In this document: piece by piece, positions 32,529 to 43,447 of the stretch
How positions within the stretch are numbered: position 1 is the stretch's first letter
How the letters are laid out: each line of letters begins with the position of its first letter
Source of the DNA: Gammaproteobacteria bacterium
GTDB taxonomy: Bacteria; Pseudomonadota; Gammaproteobacteria; Chromatiales; Chromatiaceae
DNA: 52,876 nucleotides
NCBI GenBank assembly: GCA_003696905.1
Contig: RFHJ01000206.1
Span: forward strand, 1-52,876
Direction: 5' to 3'
Notes under the pieces: generated by a model
The model's input: only the letters and a program-made list of their open reading frames with translations
What the model was told of the DNA's origin: nothing
The model's database searches: none
Program-made: the position numbers and the translations under genes

Positions 32529-32598
32529 GGGGGATCCTCCTGTTCTGTTGGTCGCAACCGGCCACAGGAGGTATCGGCCGAAGCCGGGGGAACTTTAG

Positions 32599-32877
32599 GG
32601 AAGGTCTGAAAAATTCAGACCTTCCGCGGCTCAGGGACGAGCCGCCAAAATCGATCGCTATAAGCGATTGATTTTGAAGTCAGTCGCAAACCGCGTTTGC
32701 GGCGCAACGTGCCCTGATAAAGCCAGGGATGGCTTTTATCAGGGCTTCCTTAGTGTGGAAGAACATCCGGGATAACCCTTGCCATTGATAAAGGTTCTGC
32801 ATTTTCATCAGGGGGTCGGAGTCGTTCGACAGCGCCAAAGCCAACTCGCCGGTATGCTCGGAAACGACTCCGACCCC
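32599..32877. repeat. cluster of consecutive inverted repeats (MITE/REP-like island)
   Basis: ggaaggtctgaa-aaa-ttcagaccttcc; gcggctc-agggac-gagccgc; caaaatcgatcgc-tataa-gcgattgattttg; cgcaaa-ccgcg-tttgcg; gccctgataaagcc...ggcttttatcagggc; ggggtcggagtcgtt...aacgactccgacccc. Confidence 0.75.
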
Positions 32878-32931
32878 GGGGCAATGGCCGGTGAGTAGAC
32901 CCAACTTCCATGATCAAGCGAAGAGCCGGGC

Positions 32932-33300
32932 CTAGTATTCTTCGGCGCGCCGGGCGTCCCCGCGCACCTTCTCGACCGGATAACGTTGCTCATTGATCGC
33001 CATCTTGCGCCAGGCGGCGGCGAGCAGGTCGATGTCGAGGCGTTCCGCCAGGCGCAGCAGATAGATGAAGATGTCGGCCATCTCGAGGGCGACGGCCTCC
33101 TTCTTCTCTGCGGGCAGCTGCCGGCTTTGCGTCTCGGTGAGCCACTGGAAGTGCTCCAGCAGTTCGCCGGCCTCGCCGGCCAGCGCCATGCTGAGATTCT
33201 TGGGCGAATGAAACTGCTCCCATTCACGTCGGCGGGCGAATTCCGCCAGGCGACGGCTCAGTTCGACCATGTCGCCTACAGCTTCTTGATCTGCATCCAT
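32932..33300 (-). CDS. MazG-like nucleotide pyrophosphohydrolase (dCTPase/RS21-C6-type)
   Basis: EWEQFHSPKNLSMALAGEAGELLEHFQW and EMADIFIYLLRLAERLDIDL. Confidence 0.87.
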   Translation of the reverse strand: MDADQEAVGDMVELSRRLAEFARRREWEQFHSPKNLSMALAGEAGELLEHFQWLTETQSRQLPAEKKEAVALEMADIFIYLLRLAERLDIDLLAAAWRKMAINEQRYPVEKVRGDARRAEEY

Positions 33301-33507
33301 GATGTCCTCCGGACAAGGGGTTTCCGGCAGTCTACAATGGGTGGGGCGTTACGTGTCCCAAAGAGCTCACGGGCGCCATGCTTGCAATATGAGAAAATGG
33401 TAATATACTTCTGTTTGATGCAGGACAAATAGGGCCGGTGTCTAGCGGTATAAACTGGCCTTGGTGTACAGACATCAACCCGTCCACAACCTGATTTGGA
33501 GACAACC

Positions 33508-33987
33508 ATGAAGAAACTTGCCGCAGTATCCTTCGCTGTCGTGGCCTCGCTGGCCGCCGGCAGCGCCAATGCCTTTTTCGGTAACAGTGACAAGTGGAGT
33601 GACCCGGAGTGCTGGTACGACCCGGGCTGCAATCCCTACGACGTGTGGGACCCGCGTTACTGGATGAACGAAATGGAAGACATGATGAATAGCGATGACG
33701 ACTATCCTATGTACGGCCCCTATGGTCCGATGATGGGGCCCTATGGTCGTCCGCCGATGCCCTATGGTGTTCCGCCTATGGGCGCGCCCATGCCTTACGG
33801 CCCGCCGCCCGTCGGTGCCCCCATGCCCTACGGTCCTCCGGGCGTGGCCCCTGGCGTTCGTCCGCCCGCACCGCCGATGCCCTATGGTGCCCCGGGCTAC
33901 GGTCCCCGTCCGCCGGCAGCTGCTCCGGCCCCGCGTCCTGCGCCTCGTCCCGCGCCGCGCCCGGCCCCGCAGGGTGGCAATCGCTGA
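33508..33987 (+). CDS. putative sulfur-globule-type secreted Pro/Gly/Tyr/Met-rich protein
   Basis: Signal peptide MKKLAAVSFAVVASLAAGSANAFF; WSDPECWYDPGCNPYDVWDPRYW; repeated (A/P)PMPYG units and (APRP)n tail. Confidence 0.55.
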   Translation: MKKLAAVSFAVVASLAAGSANAFFGNSDKWSDPECWYDPGCNPYDVWDPRYWMNEMEDMMNSDDDYPMYGPYGPMMGPYGRPPMPYGVPPMGAPMPYGPPPVGAPMPYGPPGVAPGVRPPAPPMPYGAPGYGPRPPAAAPAPRPAPRPAPRPAPQGGNR

Positions 33988-34004
33988 ACGACTGCAGGCA
34001 CCGA

Positions 34005-34037
34005 CTAAAAAGCCCGGCCTTGTGCCGGGCTTTTTAG
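34005..34037. terminator. bidirectional Rho-independent terminator
   Basis: ctaaaaagcccggc-cttgt-gccgggctttttag, perfect 14-bp stem with A/T tracts on both sides, between convergent genes. Confidence 0.9.
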
Positions 34038-34072
34038 TTACGTAGAGAGTGGTCGGCCGGGGATTGGTGCCC

Positions 34073-34771
34073 TTACCACCAGCCATAGCCACGGAAGCCG
34101 AGATGACAACCCTGGCAGGTGGCCGAGAGCTTGTTGAACTTCTCCCATACGCCGGGAGAGACCGGTACCTTGCATTGGGGGTCGTCCCGGTCCCGGCACT
34201 CGAAGGGCGCATTGGGCTTGGGCAGATAGATCGCCTGCTTGGGATCCGGGACCTTCGCCAATTCCTCGGCCAGGGCTGCTGCTGCCTGTCCCAGGGCGTC
34301 CGCCTTGGCCTGGAAGTCTTCCTGCCGGGTCCAGATCGAAGGTAGTGCCCGAGAGCCCCAGGCCGGTGCCGAGCCGGGCGGGAAGAAGCGCATCAGGTTG
34401 ATGCCCGAGCCGCCTTCGATCTTCCGCGCCAGCTTTATCGCCTCGGTGCGGTCGAAGCCCTTGCCCCCGTAGAGCATGGCGGCAAGGTCGTTGAGTGCTT
34501 CCTGATGTCCCTCCATGAACCGCTTGCGTTCGGCGGCCAGCTCGTCGCGCAGGCCGCGAGGTAGCAGCGGGCGCACGAGGTAGGGATTGGCCGGGACATA
34601 GCCCGCAGGGGGAGCACCCCAATAGGGAACGGCCCAGGGCGGGGGATAGTCATAGTCGTCGTTGCCGAAGTCGAAGGAAAAGGCGTGAGCGGTGCCGGCG
34701 CCGAGCAGGAGACCGCCGAGCGCGCCCGCCAGGAGTGACTTGGCCAAACCTCGTCTTGGGAACTGACGCAT
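34073..34771 (-). CDS. cytochrome c'-like protein with Tyr/Pro/Trp-rich N-terminal extension
   Basis: Signal peptide, FSFDFGNDDYDYPPPWAVPYWGAPPAGYVPANPYLV, helical region, C-terminal CQGCH heme motif near the end as in cytochrome c'. Confidence 0.65.
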   Translation of the reverse strand: MRQFPRRGLAKSLLAGALGGLLLGAGTAHAFSFDFGNDDYDYPPPWAVPYWGAPPAGYVPANPYLVRPLLPRGLRDELAAERKRFMEGHQEALNDLAAMLYGGKGFDRTEAIKLARKIEGGSGINLMRFFPPGSAPAWGSRALPSIWTRQEDFQAKADALGQAAAALAEELAKVPDPKQAIYLPKPNAPFECRDRDDPQCKVPVSPGVWEKFNKLSATCQGCHLGFRGYGWW

Positions 34772-34892
34772 CTTGGATTCCTCCTCGTCTTTCTGGTCAG
34801 TAATGGGTAGGCCTCAGCATGCCCCCGCAGGCGACGGAAAAGAAAGCCTAAAACGGCGTTCCTTTAATCCTGGTCAGAAAAAGCGGTCTCTT

Positions 34893-36281
34893 TCATGTCT
34901 CTGCCGCCAGTCGTTGCCGTGCACCGGTGATCGCCTGCCGCACCCGGCGCGGGGCCGTGCCGCCGATATGATCGCGGGCAGCGACCGATCCTTCGAGAGT
35001 GAGATAGTCAAACACATCGCGGTCGATCAGGTCGCTGAACCGCTGCAGTTCCTCCAGCGAGAGGTCTGCCAGGTCGCATTGCCTTTCCACGCAGTAGGCA
35101 ACCGATTTGCCGACCACTTCATGGGCATCGCGAAAGGGCAACCCCTTGCGCACCAGGTAGTCGGCCAGATCGGTGGCGGTGGCAAAGCCCTGCAGTGCGG
35201 CCTCGCGCATGCGATCACGGTTCGGTGAGATGGCAGGCACCATGTCCGCAAACACCTTCAGCGAGCCGCGCAGATTGTCGGCGATGTCGAACAGGGGCTC
35301 CTTGTCTTCCTGATTGTCCTTGTTGTAGGCCAGCGGCTGCGACTTCATCAGGGTCAGCAGGGCCATCAGATGGCCGAACACCCGGCCACTCTTGCCGCGG
35401 ATCAGCTCGGGTACGTCCGGGTTCTTCTTCTGCGGCATGATGGAAGAACCGGTGCAGAAGCTATCGGACAGGGTGATGAAACCGAACTGGGCCGAGGACC
35501 AGATGATCAGTTCTTCGCTCATGCGCGAGAGGTGCATCATGAGCACACTGGCGGCGGCGGCGAATTCGATGGCGAAGTCCCGGTCCGAGACGGCATCGAG
35601 CGAATTGCGGCAGGGGCCCTCGAAGCCGAGCAGTTGGGCGGTGTATTCCCGGTCGATGGGGAAGGTGGTGCCGGCCAGCGCCGCAGCGCCCAGTGGCATC
35701 CAGTTCAGCCGTCGCGCACAATCCCGCAGGCGCGAGTCGTCGCGCTCGAGCATCTCGAACCAGGCCATCAGATGATGGCCGAAGGTCACCGGCTGGGCGG
35801 TCTGCAGATGGGTGAAGCCTGGCATGATGGTCTCGGCCTCGTTCTCGGCGAGGTCGAGCAGGGCCTCGCGCAGTCGCCGCAGCTCGGCACGCAGGGCTGC
35901 GATCTCGTCCCGCAGCCACAGGCGGATGTCGGTGGCCACCTGATCGTTGCGCGAGCGCCCGGTGTGGAGCTTCTTGCCGGCCTCGCCGATCCTCTCGGTG
36001 AGGGTCGCCTCGATGTTCATGTGGACGTCCTCGAGCGCCACCGACCACTCGAATTCTCCTGCCTCGATGCGCGCCAGTATCTCTTCGAGGCCCTGCACGA
36101 TGGCATCGCGCTCTGCCTCGCTCAGAATACCCTGGCGTGCGAGCATGGTGGCGTGGGCGATGGAGCCCCGGATGTCCTGAGGCGCGAGGCGCTGGTCGAA
36201 GGCCACCGAGGCGGTAAACGCCTCGACGAAGGCATCGGTCGGTTCGCTGAAGCGCCCCGCCCAGGGTTTCTTCTCGCTCAT
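34893..36281 (-). CDS. argH: argininosuccinate lyase
   Basis: [45 protein letters not shown] signature. Confidence 0.96.
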   Translation of the reverse strand: MSEKKPWAGRFSEPTDAFVEAFTASVAFDQRLAPQDIRGSIAHATMLARQGILSEAERDAIVQGLEEILARIEAGEFEWSVALEDVHMNIEATLTERIGEAGKKLHTGRSRNDQVATDIRLWLRDEIAALRAELRRLREALLDLAENEAETIMPGFTHLQTAQPVTFGHHLMAWFEMLERDDSRLRDCARRLNWMPLGAAALAGTTFPIDREYTAQLLGFEGPCRNSLDAVSDRDFAIEFAAAASVLMMHLSRMSEELIIWSSAQFGFITLSDSFCTGSSIMPQKKNPDVPELIRGKSGRVFGHLMALLTLMKSQPLAYNKDNQEDKEPLFDIADNLRGSLKVFADMVPAISPNRDRMREAALQGFATATDLADYLVRKGLPFRDAHEVVGKSVAYCVERQCDLADLSLEELQRFSDLIDRDVFDYLTLEGSVAARDHIGGTAPRRVRQAITGARQRLAAET

Positions 36282-36339
36282 GCCGTGGTCCTTGTTTGCA
36301 AAGAGGCGCGATTATAGCGCGGGCCACTATACTGGCCCC

Positions 36340-37362
36340 ATGGCGGGAAAAGATCGGCAGGGCTTTCTGCCCAATTTCTGTGACGTGCGGTTGTTGTTCG
36401 CTTGGATCGTCACCGCAGAGCTGCTGGCGCTGGTGCTGACGCTGGCGGTTTTCGACGGTGACTTCTGGCAGCGCCTCAGCCAGCGCTCGCTATACGTGCA
36501 GTGGGTGGCCCTCGGGCTGGCTGCCCTGCTCTGCCTCCTGGGCCCCTGGCTCAATCGTCTGGGCCATCGCCTGGCCGGCCTGCTTGCCTGGCTGATGGGA
36601 CTGGTGGTGACGGTCCTGGTCTATCTCTCGTCACAGTGGCTGCTGGACGGCCATCTGGGCATCGTATGGCATGAATTGGGTGCGCAACTCGCGATTGCGG
36701 GTATCGTCCTGGCCGTGGCCCTGCGCTATCTCTTCGAACTGCACCGTCGTCGAGAGCGCGAACTGGCGGAGGCGCAGGCACGCGCGAATGCGCTGCAGGC
36801 GCGCATTCGTCCGCACTTCCTGTTCAACAGCATGAACACCATTGCCAATCTCACGCGCAGTGATCCGGAACTGGCCGAAGAGGTGGTGCAGGACCTGTCC
36901 GACCTGTTTCGCGCCAGCCTGGGACGCAGCGGCGAACGTTCCACTCTCGCCGAGGAGTTGGCCCTGGCACGTGGCTATCTGCACATCGAGGCGCAGCGTC
37001 TCGGTCAGCGGCTGCGCGTCGTGTGGGACCTGCAGGAGGACCTGCCGCATCAGGCCTCGGTGCCCCCCCTGCTGTTGCAGCCACTGCTGGAGAACGCCGT
37101 CTATCATGGGATAGAGCCGTCCCGCGACGGGGGCGAGATCCTGGTGGCCGCCCGCTACCGCAAGGGCGTGCTCAACCTGGCGGTCTCCAATACCCTGCCC
37201 GAAGGTGCGGTCAGCGAGCGCGACGGCAATGGCATGGCGCAGGAGAACATCGCGCAGCGTCTGCGGGCCTGTTTTGGCGATCGCGCCGGGATGACGATCG
37301 GGGAGGTCGAAGGGCATTACCGGGTGAGGATTCATTTTCCGGTGGATGGAGAGATGCGATGA
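36340..37362 (+). CDS. algZ: LytS/AlgZ-type sensor histidine kinase
   Basis: RIRPHFLFNSMNTIANLTR His_kinase motif, LLLQPLLENAVYHGIEP; argH and algR neighbours. Confidence 0.85.
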   Translation: MAGKDRQGFLPNFCDVRLLFAWIVTAELLALVLTLAVFDGDFWQRLSQRSLYVQWVALGLAALLCLLGPWLNRLGHRLAGLLAWLMGLVVTVLVYLSSQWLLDGHLGIVWHELGAQLAIAGIVLAVALRYLFELHRRRERELAEAQARANALQARIRPHFLFNSMNTIANLTRSDPELAEEVVQDLSDLFRASLGRSGERSTLAEELALARGYLHIEAQRLGQRLRVVWDLQEDLPHQASVPPLLLQPLLENAVYHGIEPSRDGGEILVAARYRKGVLNLAVSNTLPEGAVSERDGNGMAQENIAQRLRACFGDRAGMTIGEVEGHYRVRIHFPVDGEMR

Positions 37363-38081
37363 AGGTCCTGATCGTCGACGACGAGCCACCGGCACGCGCA
37401 CGACTGCGCGCATTGCTGGAAGACCTGGACGAGCCGATCCAGATAGTGGGCGAGGCCGCCGAAGGCGAGCAGGCGGTGGCGTTGGCGAGCGAGCACCAGC
37501 CGGACGTGGTATTGCTCGATATTCGCATGCCGGGCATGGATGGGATGCGGGCCGCGCTGGCGATGCAGGGGCTCAGCCCGGTGCCGGCGGTGGTCTTCGT
37601 CACCGCCTATGACGAGCATGCGTTGGAGGCCTTCGAGGCGAATGCCATCGATTATCTGCTCAAGCCAGTGCGCCGCGAACGGTTGCGCGCGGCCCTGCAT
37701 AAGGCCTCGGTGTTCAGCCGCGCGCAGCACGAGGTGCTGCGGCAGGAGGCGGGTGTCCCTGGCCTGACCGTCACCCAGCGCGGCGGCACGCTGCGCATTC
37801 CGCTGGACGAGATCGTCTGCCTGCGCGCCGACAGCAAGTACGTGGAGGTACATCACCTCGGTGGCATGGCGCTTAGCGATGCCTCCCTGAAGTCCATCGA
37901 GGGCCAGTTTCCCGGACGCTTCCTACGGATCCATCGCAATGCCCTGGTCGATCCGGCGCGCATGCGTGAACTCAGGCGCGAGCCCGACGGACGCAGTGTG
38001 CTCCTGTTGCAAGGGGTCGAAGAGCCGCTGGAGGTGAGCCGCCGGCACCTGCCCCAGGTACGTCAGGCATTGCGTTCCTGA
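37359..38081 (+). CDS. algR: LytTR-family response regulator AlgR
   Basis: MKVLIVDDEPPARARL, FVTAYDEHALEAFEANAIDYLLKPV, LytTR domain (ADSKYVEVHH...FLRIHRNALV). Confidence 0.88.
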   Translation: MKVLIVDDEPPARARLRALLEDLDEPIQIVGEAAEGEQAVALASEHQPDVVLLDIRMPGMDGMRAALAMQGLSPVPAVVFVTAYDEHALEAFEANAIDYLLKPVRRERLRAALHKASVFSRAQHEVLRQEAGVPGLTVTQRGGTLRIPLDEIVCLRADSKYVEVHHLGGMALSDASLKSIEGQFPGRFLRIHRNALVDPARMRELRREPDGRSVLLLQGVEEPLEVSRRHLPQVRQALRS

Positions 38082-38498
38082 TCAGGCGGACTCGAACCGT
38101 GCCAGCATGCCTTCCAGCACCATGTCGGTATAACCCACGATGCCGATCACCTCGTCGTGCTCGATCACCGGTGCCCTCGCCAGGCCGAAGTTCTCGAACA
38201 GACGGGCGCAGTAGCGAATGTCCATCCCCGGGGAGACGCCGACCACCGGCTTGCTCATGATCTCGTACACGTTCACCCGTTCCGGTGCCCGATCCCGCGC
38301 CAGCACCCGCTTGGCGATATCCGAGTAGAGCACGATGCCGAATTCGTCGTCCTTGTGCCGCTTGCGCACGATCAGACATTTGGTATCCGGGTGACGGGCC
38401 TGTTGCAGGGCCTCGGCAACGGTCGCCATGCCGTCCACCAGGTCGAATTCGGTCTTCATGATGTCGCGTACGCGAACCAGCTTACGCTTGCCATTCAT
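38082..38498 (-). CDS. tandem CBS-domain protein
   Basis: VRDIMKTEFDLVDGMATVAEALQQ and VYEIMSKPVVGVSPGMDIRYCARLF. Confidence 0.85.
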   Translation of the reverse strand: MNGKRKLVRVRDIMKTEFDLVDGMATVAEALQQARHPDTKCLIVRKRHKDDEFGIVLYSDIAKRVLARDRAPERVNVYEIMSKPVVGVSPGMDIRYCARLFENFGLARAPVIEHDEVIGIVGYTDMVLEGMLARFESA

Positions 38499-38845
38499 AT
38501 CTCTTCCTCCACGACCTCCTGCAGGCGGGCGACCTGCTGGGTGATGCCCACCGCATCCTCCACGTCCAGCTGGAAGGCGATGCCGGTGCCGGGCTCGGCA
38601 TCGAAGTTTCCCACCTCGGCGATGGTCTCGAGGATGTCGCGGGCCAGATGTTCCTCCACCAGGAAGATGGCGACATCGCGCTGCGACTCCAGATCCAGGC
38701 CGAAGAAGGTCTTGCTGCCCTTCAGCCCCTCGCCGCGCGCACTGGTGATGACCGTCGCGCCGGTGGCGCCGCATTGTTTGGCCGCCTCGACCACCGCATC
38801 GGTCTTGGCGTCGTCTATGAAGGTGACCAGCAGTTTGAAGTGCAT
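38495..38845 (-). CDS. PII-like (GlnB-fold) regulatory protein
   Basis: HFKLLVTFIDDAKTDAVVEAAKQCGATGATVITSARGEG and EPGTGIAFQLDVEDAVGI; overlaps the CBS gene start. Confidence 0.72.
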   Translation of the reverse strand: MHFKLLVTFIDDAKTDAVVEAAKQCGATGATVITSARGEGLKGSKTFFGLDLESQRDVAIFLVEEHLARDILETIAEVGNFDAEPGTGIAFQLDVEDAVGITQQVARLQEVVEEEI

Positions 38846-38866
38846 GGGCTGCTCCTCGGATGGGTG

Positions 38867-39634
38867 TCAGGGATGGCGATGGGCCGATCGCCAGGCGGCG
38901 ATCTGGGCATAGGCTAATACGGAAATGATGGGAAACAGGCTGGCGAAGGCGATCAGCCCAAAGCCGTCCAGCGCGGGGCTGCGGCCGGGCACGGTGCTCG
39001 CCAGGCCCAGTCCCAGGGCCGTCACCAGGGGTACCGTCACGGTCGAGGTGGTGACCCCGCCCGAGTCGTAGGCCAGGGCGATGATCGCGCGCGGGGCATA
39101 CAGCGTCTGGACGATCACCACGATGTAACCGGCGATGATGTACCAGTGCAGGGGTGTGCCGGTGATGATGCGAAACACCCCCAGAGCGATCCCTACCGCC
39201 ACGCCGACAGCGACAGCGACGCGCAGGCCCCAGACACCGATGGCGCCCCCGGAGACCTCGCTTGCCTTCAGCGCGACGGCCAGCAGCGAAGGCTCGGCGA
39301 TGGTGGTTGAGAAGCCGATGGCCAGGGCGAACAGATAGACCCAGCCGTAGGCGCTCCATTCGACCCGTCCAGTGGCACGAATGTCATGGCCGAACAGGAA
39401 GGACGGATCGGTCAACTGGGCGGCCATGAGCTTGCCGAGCGGGAACAGGGCCATCTCCAGTCCCTCGAGGAAGCATGTCATGCCTACCAGGACGTAAACA
39501 AAACCGGTGAGAGCCTCCCGTGCCCGCGGTATCCGGCGGCGCAGCACCAGGAGCTGGAAGCCGAACAGGATGACCGCGATGGGTACTATATCCCTCAGTG
39601 TCTGCGAGAGGGTATCGATCAGCTGTCCGATCAT
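38867..39634 (-). CDS. DUF1538 membrane protein (second copy)
   Basis: Multi-[33 protein letters not shown]-type motif shared with the adjacent paralogue. Confidence 0.8.
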   Translation of the reverse strand: MIGQLIDTLSQTLRDIVPIAVILFGFQLLVLRRRIPRAREALTGFVYVLVGMTCFLEGLEMALFPLGKLMAAQLTDPSFLFGHDIRATGRVEWSAYGWVYLFALAIGFSTTIAEPSLLAVALKASEVSGGAIGVWGLRVAVAVGVAVGIALGVFRIITGTPLHWYIIAGYIVVIVQTLYAPRAIIALAYDSGGVTTSTVTVPLVTALGLGLASTVPGRSPALDGFGLIAFASLFPIISVLAYAQIAAWRSAHRHP

Positions 39635-39635
39635 C

Positions 39636-40370
39636 TCAGTGCACCAGCATGCCATAGCCCATGACGAACATCATGGGGGTCAGGGAAGCGAAGGCGATCA
39701 GCCCGAAGCCATCGATCATGGGGTTGCGGCCGCGGATGGACTGGGCCAGGCCGATGCCGAGTGCGGCGACCAGGGGCACCGTGATGGTGGATGTGGTGAC
39801 CCCGCCCGAGTCATAGGCGATACCGACGATCTCGGGTGGCGCGAAGGCGGTCATGATCACCACGCCCAGGTAGCCGCCGATGATCAGGTGCTGGATAGGC
39901 CAGCCGCGTACGATGCGCAATACGCCGATGAGAATGGCGAAACCGACCGAGAAGGCCACGGTGTAGCGCAGGCCAAGGGCATATGCCGTACGATCTTCCG
40001 TGGCTCCTCCGATCAGGCCTGCCTCGGCGGCCACCTTTGCTGCCTCGGCGGCCACTGCGATCAGCGCCGGTTCCGCCACGGTGGTGCCAAAGCCCAGGGC
40101 GAAGGCAAAGGCCAGCAGCCAGTTGAGACTGCCCTTGCGCGCAAAGGCATAGGCCATGCTCTCGCCGATGGGAAACAGCCCGAGTTCCAGTCCACGCACG
40201 AACAGGGTGAGGCCGAGCACCACCAGCAGGGCGCCGAGCAGGATCTCGCCAAGGTTGGGGATCGGTTGCTGCAGCACCGCCAGCTGGAAGAAGCCGATCA
40301 CCCCCACGATGGGGGCGAGGTCGCGCAGACTGCCCAGCATGGCTTTGATGAGGGCCTGGAACGATTCCAC
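39636..40370 (-). CDS. DUF1538 membrane protein (first copy)
   Basis: Multi-[52 protein letters not shown]. Confidence 0.8.
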   Translation of the reverse strand: MESFQALIKAMLGSLRDLAPIVGVIGFFQLAVLQQPIPNLGEILLGALLVVLGLTLFVRGLELGLFPIGESMAYAFARKGSLNWLLAFAFALGFGTTVAEPALIAVAAEAAKVAAEAGLIGGATEDRTAYALGLRYTVAFSVGFAILIGVLRIVRGWPIQHLIIGGYLGVVIMTAFAPPEIVGIAYDSGGVTTSTITVPLVAALGIGLAQSIRGRNPMIDGFGLIAFASLTPMMFVMGYGMLVH

Positions 40371-40488
40371 GATTGCTCCGCAAAAATACTAATCTATCGC
40401 GTGCGGCGGCTCGAGGGGCAGACCTGGATCAATTAAATGGCCAGTGCCTGGTTGTTAGAATGGCATACTCTTGCACCTGACCGACTGA

Positions 40489-42312
<1,824 letters not shown>

Positions 42313-42316
<4 letters not shown>

Positions 42317-42909
42317 AAGGTCCGCTGCGCCGTCACTGGGTCTGGTGCTGGCTCCTCCTTGCCGGCCTCGCCTGGGGCAGTGAGGAAGGCACGCAGCAAC
42401 ACAGCAGAGATCGGGTGACAGGGGCCGAGACCTGGGCTGCAAAGTCGGACGGCGTGTTTTTCTCGCTCACCCAGATCCTGCCCGATCAGCTGCGGGCCTT
42501 CTATGTGAATCGCGGGCTGACGCAGGAACAGATCGAGCCCTATGCGACCTCCTGCGTGTTCATGACGGTGCTGCGCAACGACAGCGCGCCGGGGCCCATC
42601 CGTTTCCGCCGCGCCGACTGGCGGGTGCGGGTCGAGGGCAACGAGCGCCCACTGGTGCCGACGAACAAGTGGTTGGCGACGCTTCGACGCCAGGGGGTGG
42701 GACAATCAGGCCTGATCGCCTTTCGCTGGGCCCAGTTTCCGGCCGAGCAGACCTATCGCCCCGGGGGAGACTGGAACCAGGGCATGCTTTCGGTAGGGCT
42801 GGCGCCTGGCCAATCCTTCGACCTGGTGGCAAGCTGGCGAGTCGAAGGGGCTCCGGTCGGGGGTGATCGGCGAAAACTGGTGCTCAAGGGGGTGCGCTGT
42901 GCGAACTAG
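42313..42909 (+). CDS. secreted hypothetical protein
   Basis: Signal peptide-like [22 protein letters not shown]; translationally coupled to aroE. Confidence 0.6.
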
Positions 42910-43438
42910 CTATCTTGGATATCCTGGCCTGCTATTGGCCCTCTTTCTGATGGCCCGGGGGGCCGTGGCGCAGGAATTGCCGCCGCTCAGCCATGGCCTA
43001 ACCGCTGTAGACCCACCCATGCCGGCACCGTCCCTCAGTCTGTCGAACCTGGACGAGGAGAAGGTCGACCTGGCGCAGTTCAAGGGCAAGGTGGTGCTCG
43101 TCAACTTCTGGGCCACCTGGTGTCCGCCCTGCCGGCGCGAGATGGGCTCGCTGGAGCGGCTCCACCAGGGGCTCGCGGCCAGTGGGGTGGAGGTCCTGGG
43201 GGTCAACGTGGGTGAGGACAGCGACACCATCTTCTCCTTTCTTGGCACGATAGAGCCCTCGCCGACCTTTCCAATGCTGCTCGACAAGGAGGCCGCGACG
43301 GTTCAACGCTGGGGCGTGCGTGGTTTGCCTACCACCTATGTCATCGACCGTGAGGGAAAGGTTCGTTATCGGGCCGTGGGCGGGCGCGAGTTCGACCATC
43401 CGCAGATCCTCGAGACGATCCGGGCGCTGGCGAAATAG
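42899..43438 (+). CDS. TlpA/ResA-like thioredoxin-fold protein
   Basis: VVLVNFWATWCPPCRREM (CPPC), GVRGLPTTYVIDREG. Confidence 0.88.
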   Translation: MRTSYLGYPGLLLALFLMARGAVAQELPPLSHGLTAVDPPMPAPSLSLSNLDEEKVDLAQFKGKVVLVNFWATWCPPCRREMGSLERLHQGLAASGVEVLGVNVGEDSDTIFSFLGTIEPSPTFPMLLDKEAATVQRWGVRGLPTTYVIDREGKVRYRAVGGREFDHPQILETIRALAK

Positions 43439-43447
43439 GACGAGGAT

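Noticed and set aside
32680-32904. 74-aa minus-strand ORF in the inverted-repeat island
   Set aside because: Composed almost entirely of hairpin sequence; more likely part of the repeat element than a gene.
33700-33960. Tandem repeat region considered as CRISPR/minisatellite
   Set aside because: In-frame codon-level repeats of the MPYG/APRP protein; no spacer-repeat periodicity. No CRISPR array, tRNA or rRNA gene recognised in the window.
33475-34212. 245-aa minus-strand ORF with RTIGHRR repeats
   Set aside because: The repetitive composition is the antisense of the MPYG/APRP repeats of the sulfur-globule-like gene.
39507-40436. 309-aa plus-strand ORF over DUF1538 genes
   Set aside because: Antisense of clear membrane-protein genes; D/G/H/Q-rich shadow translation.
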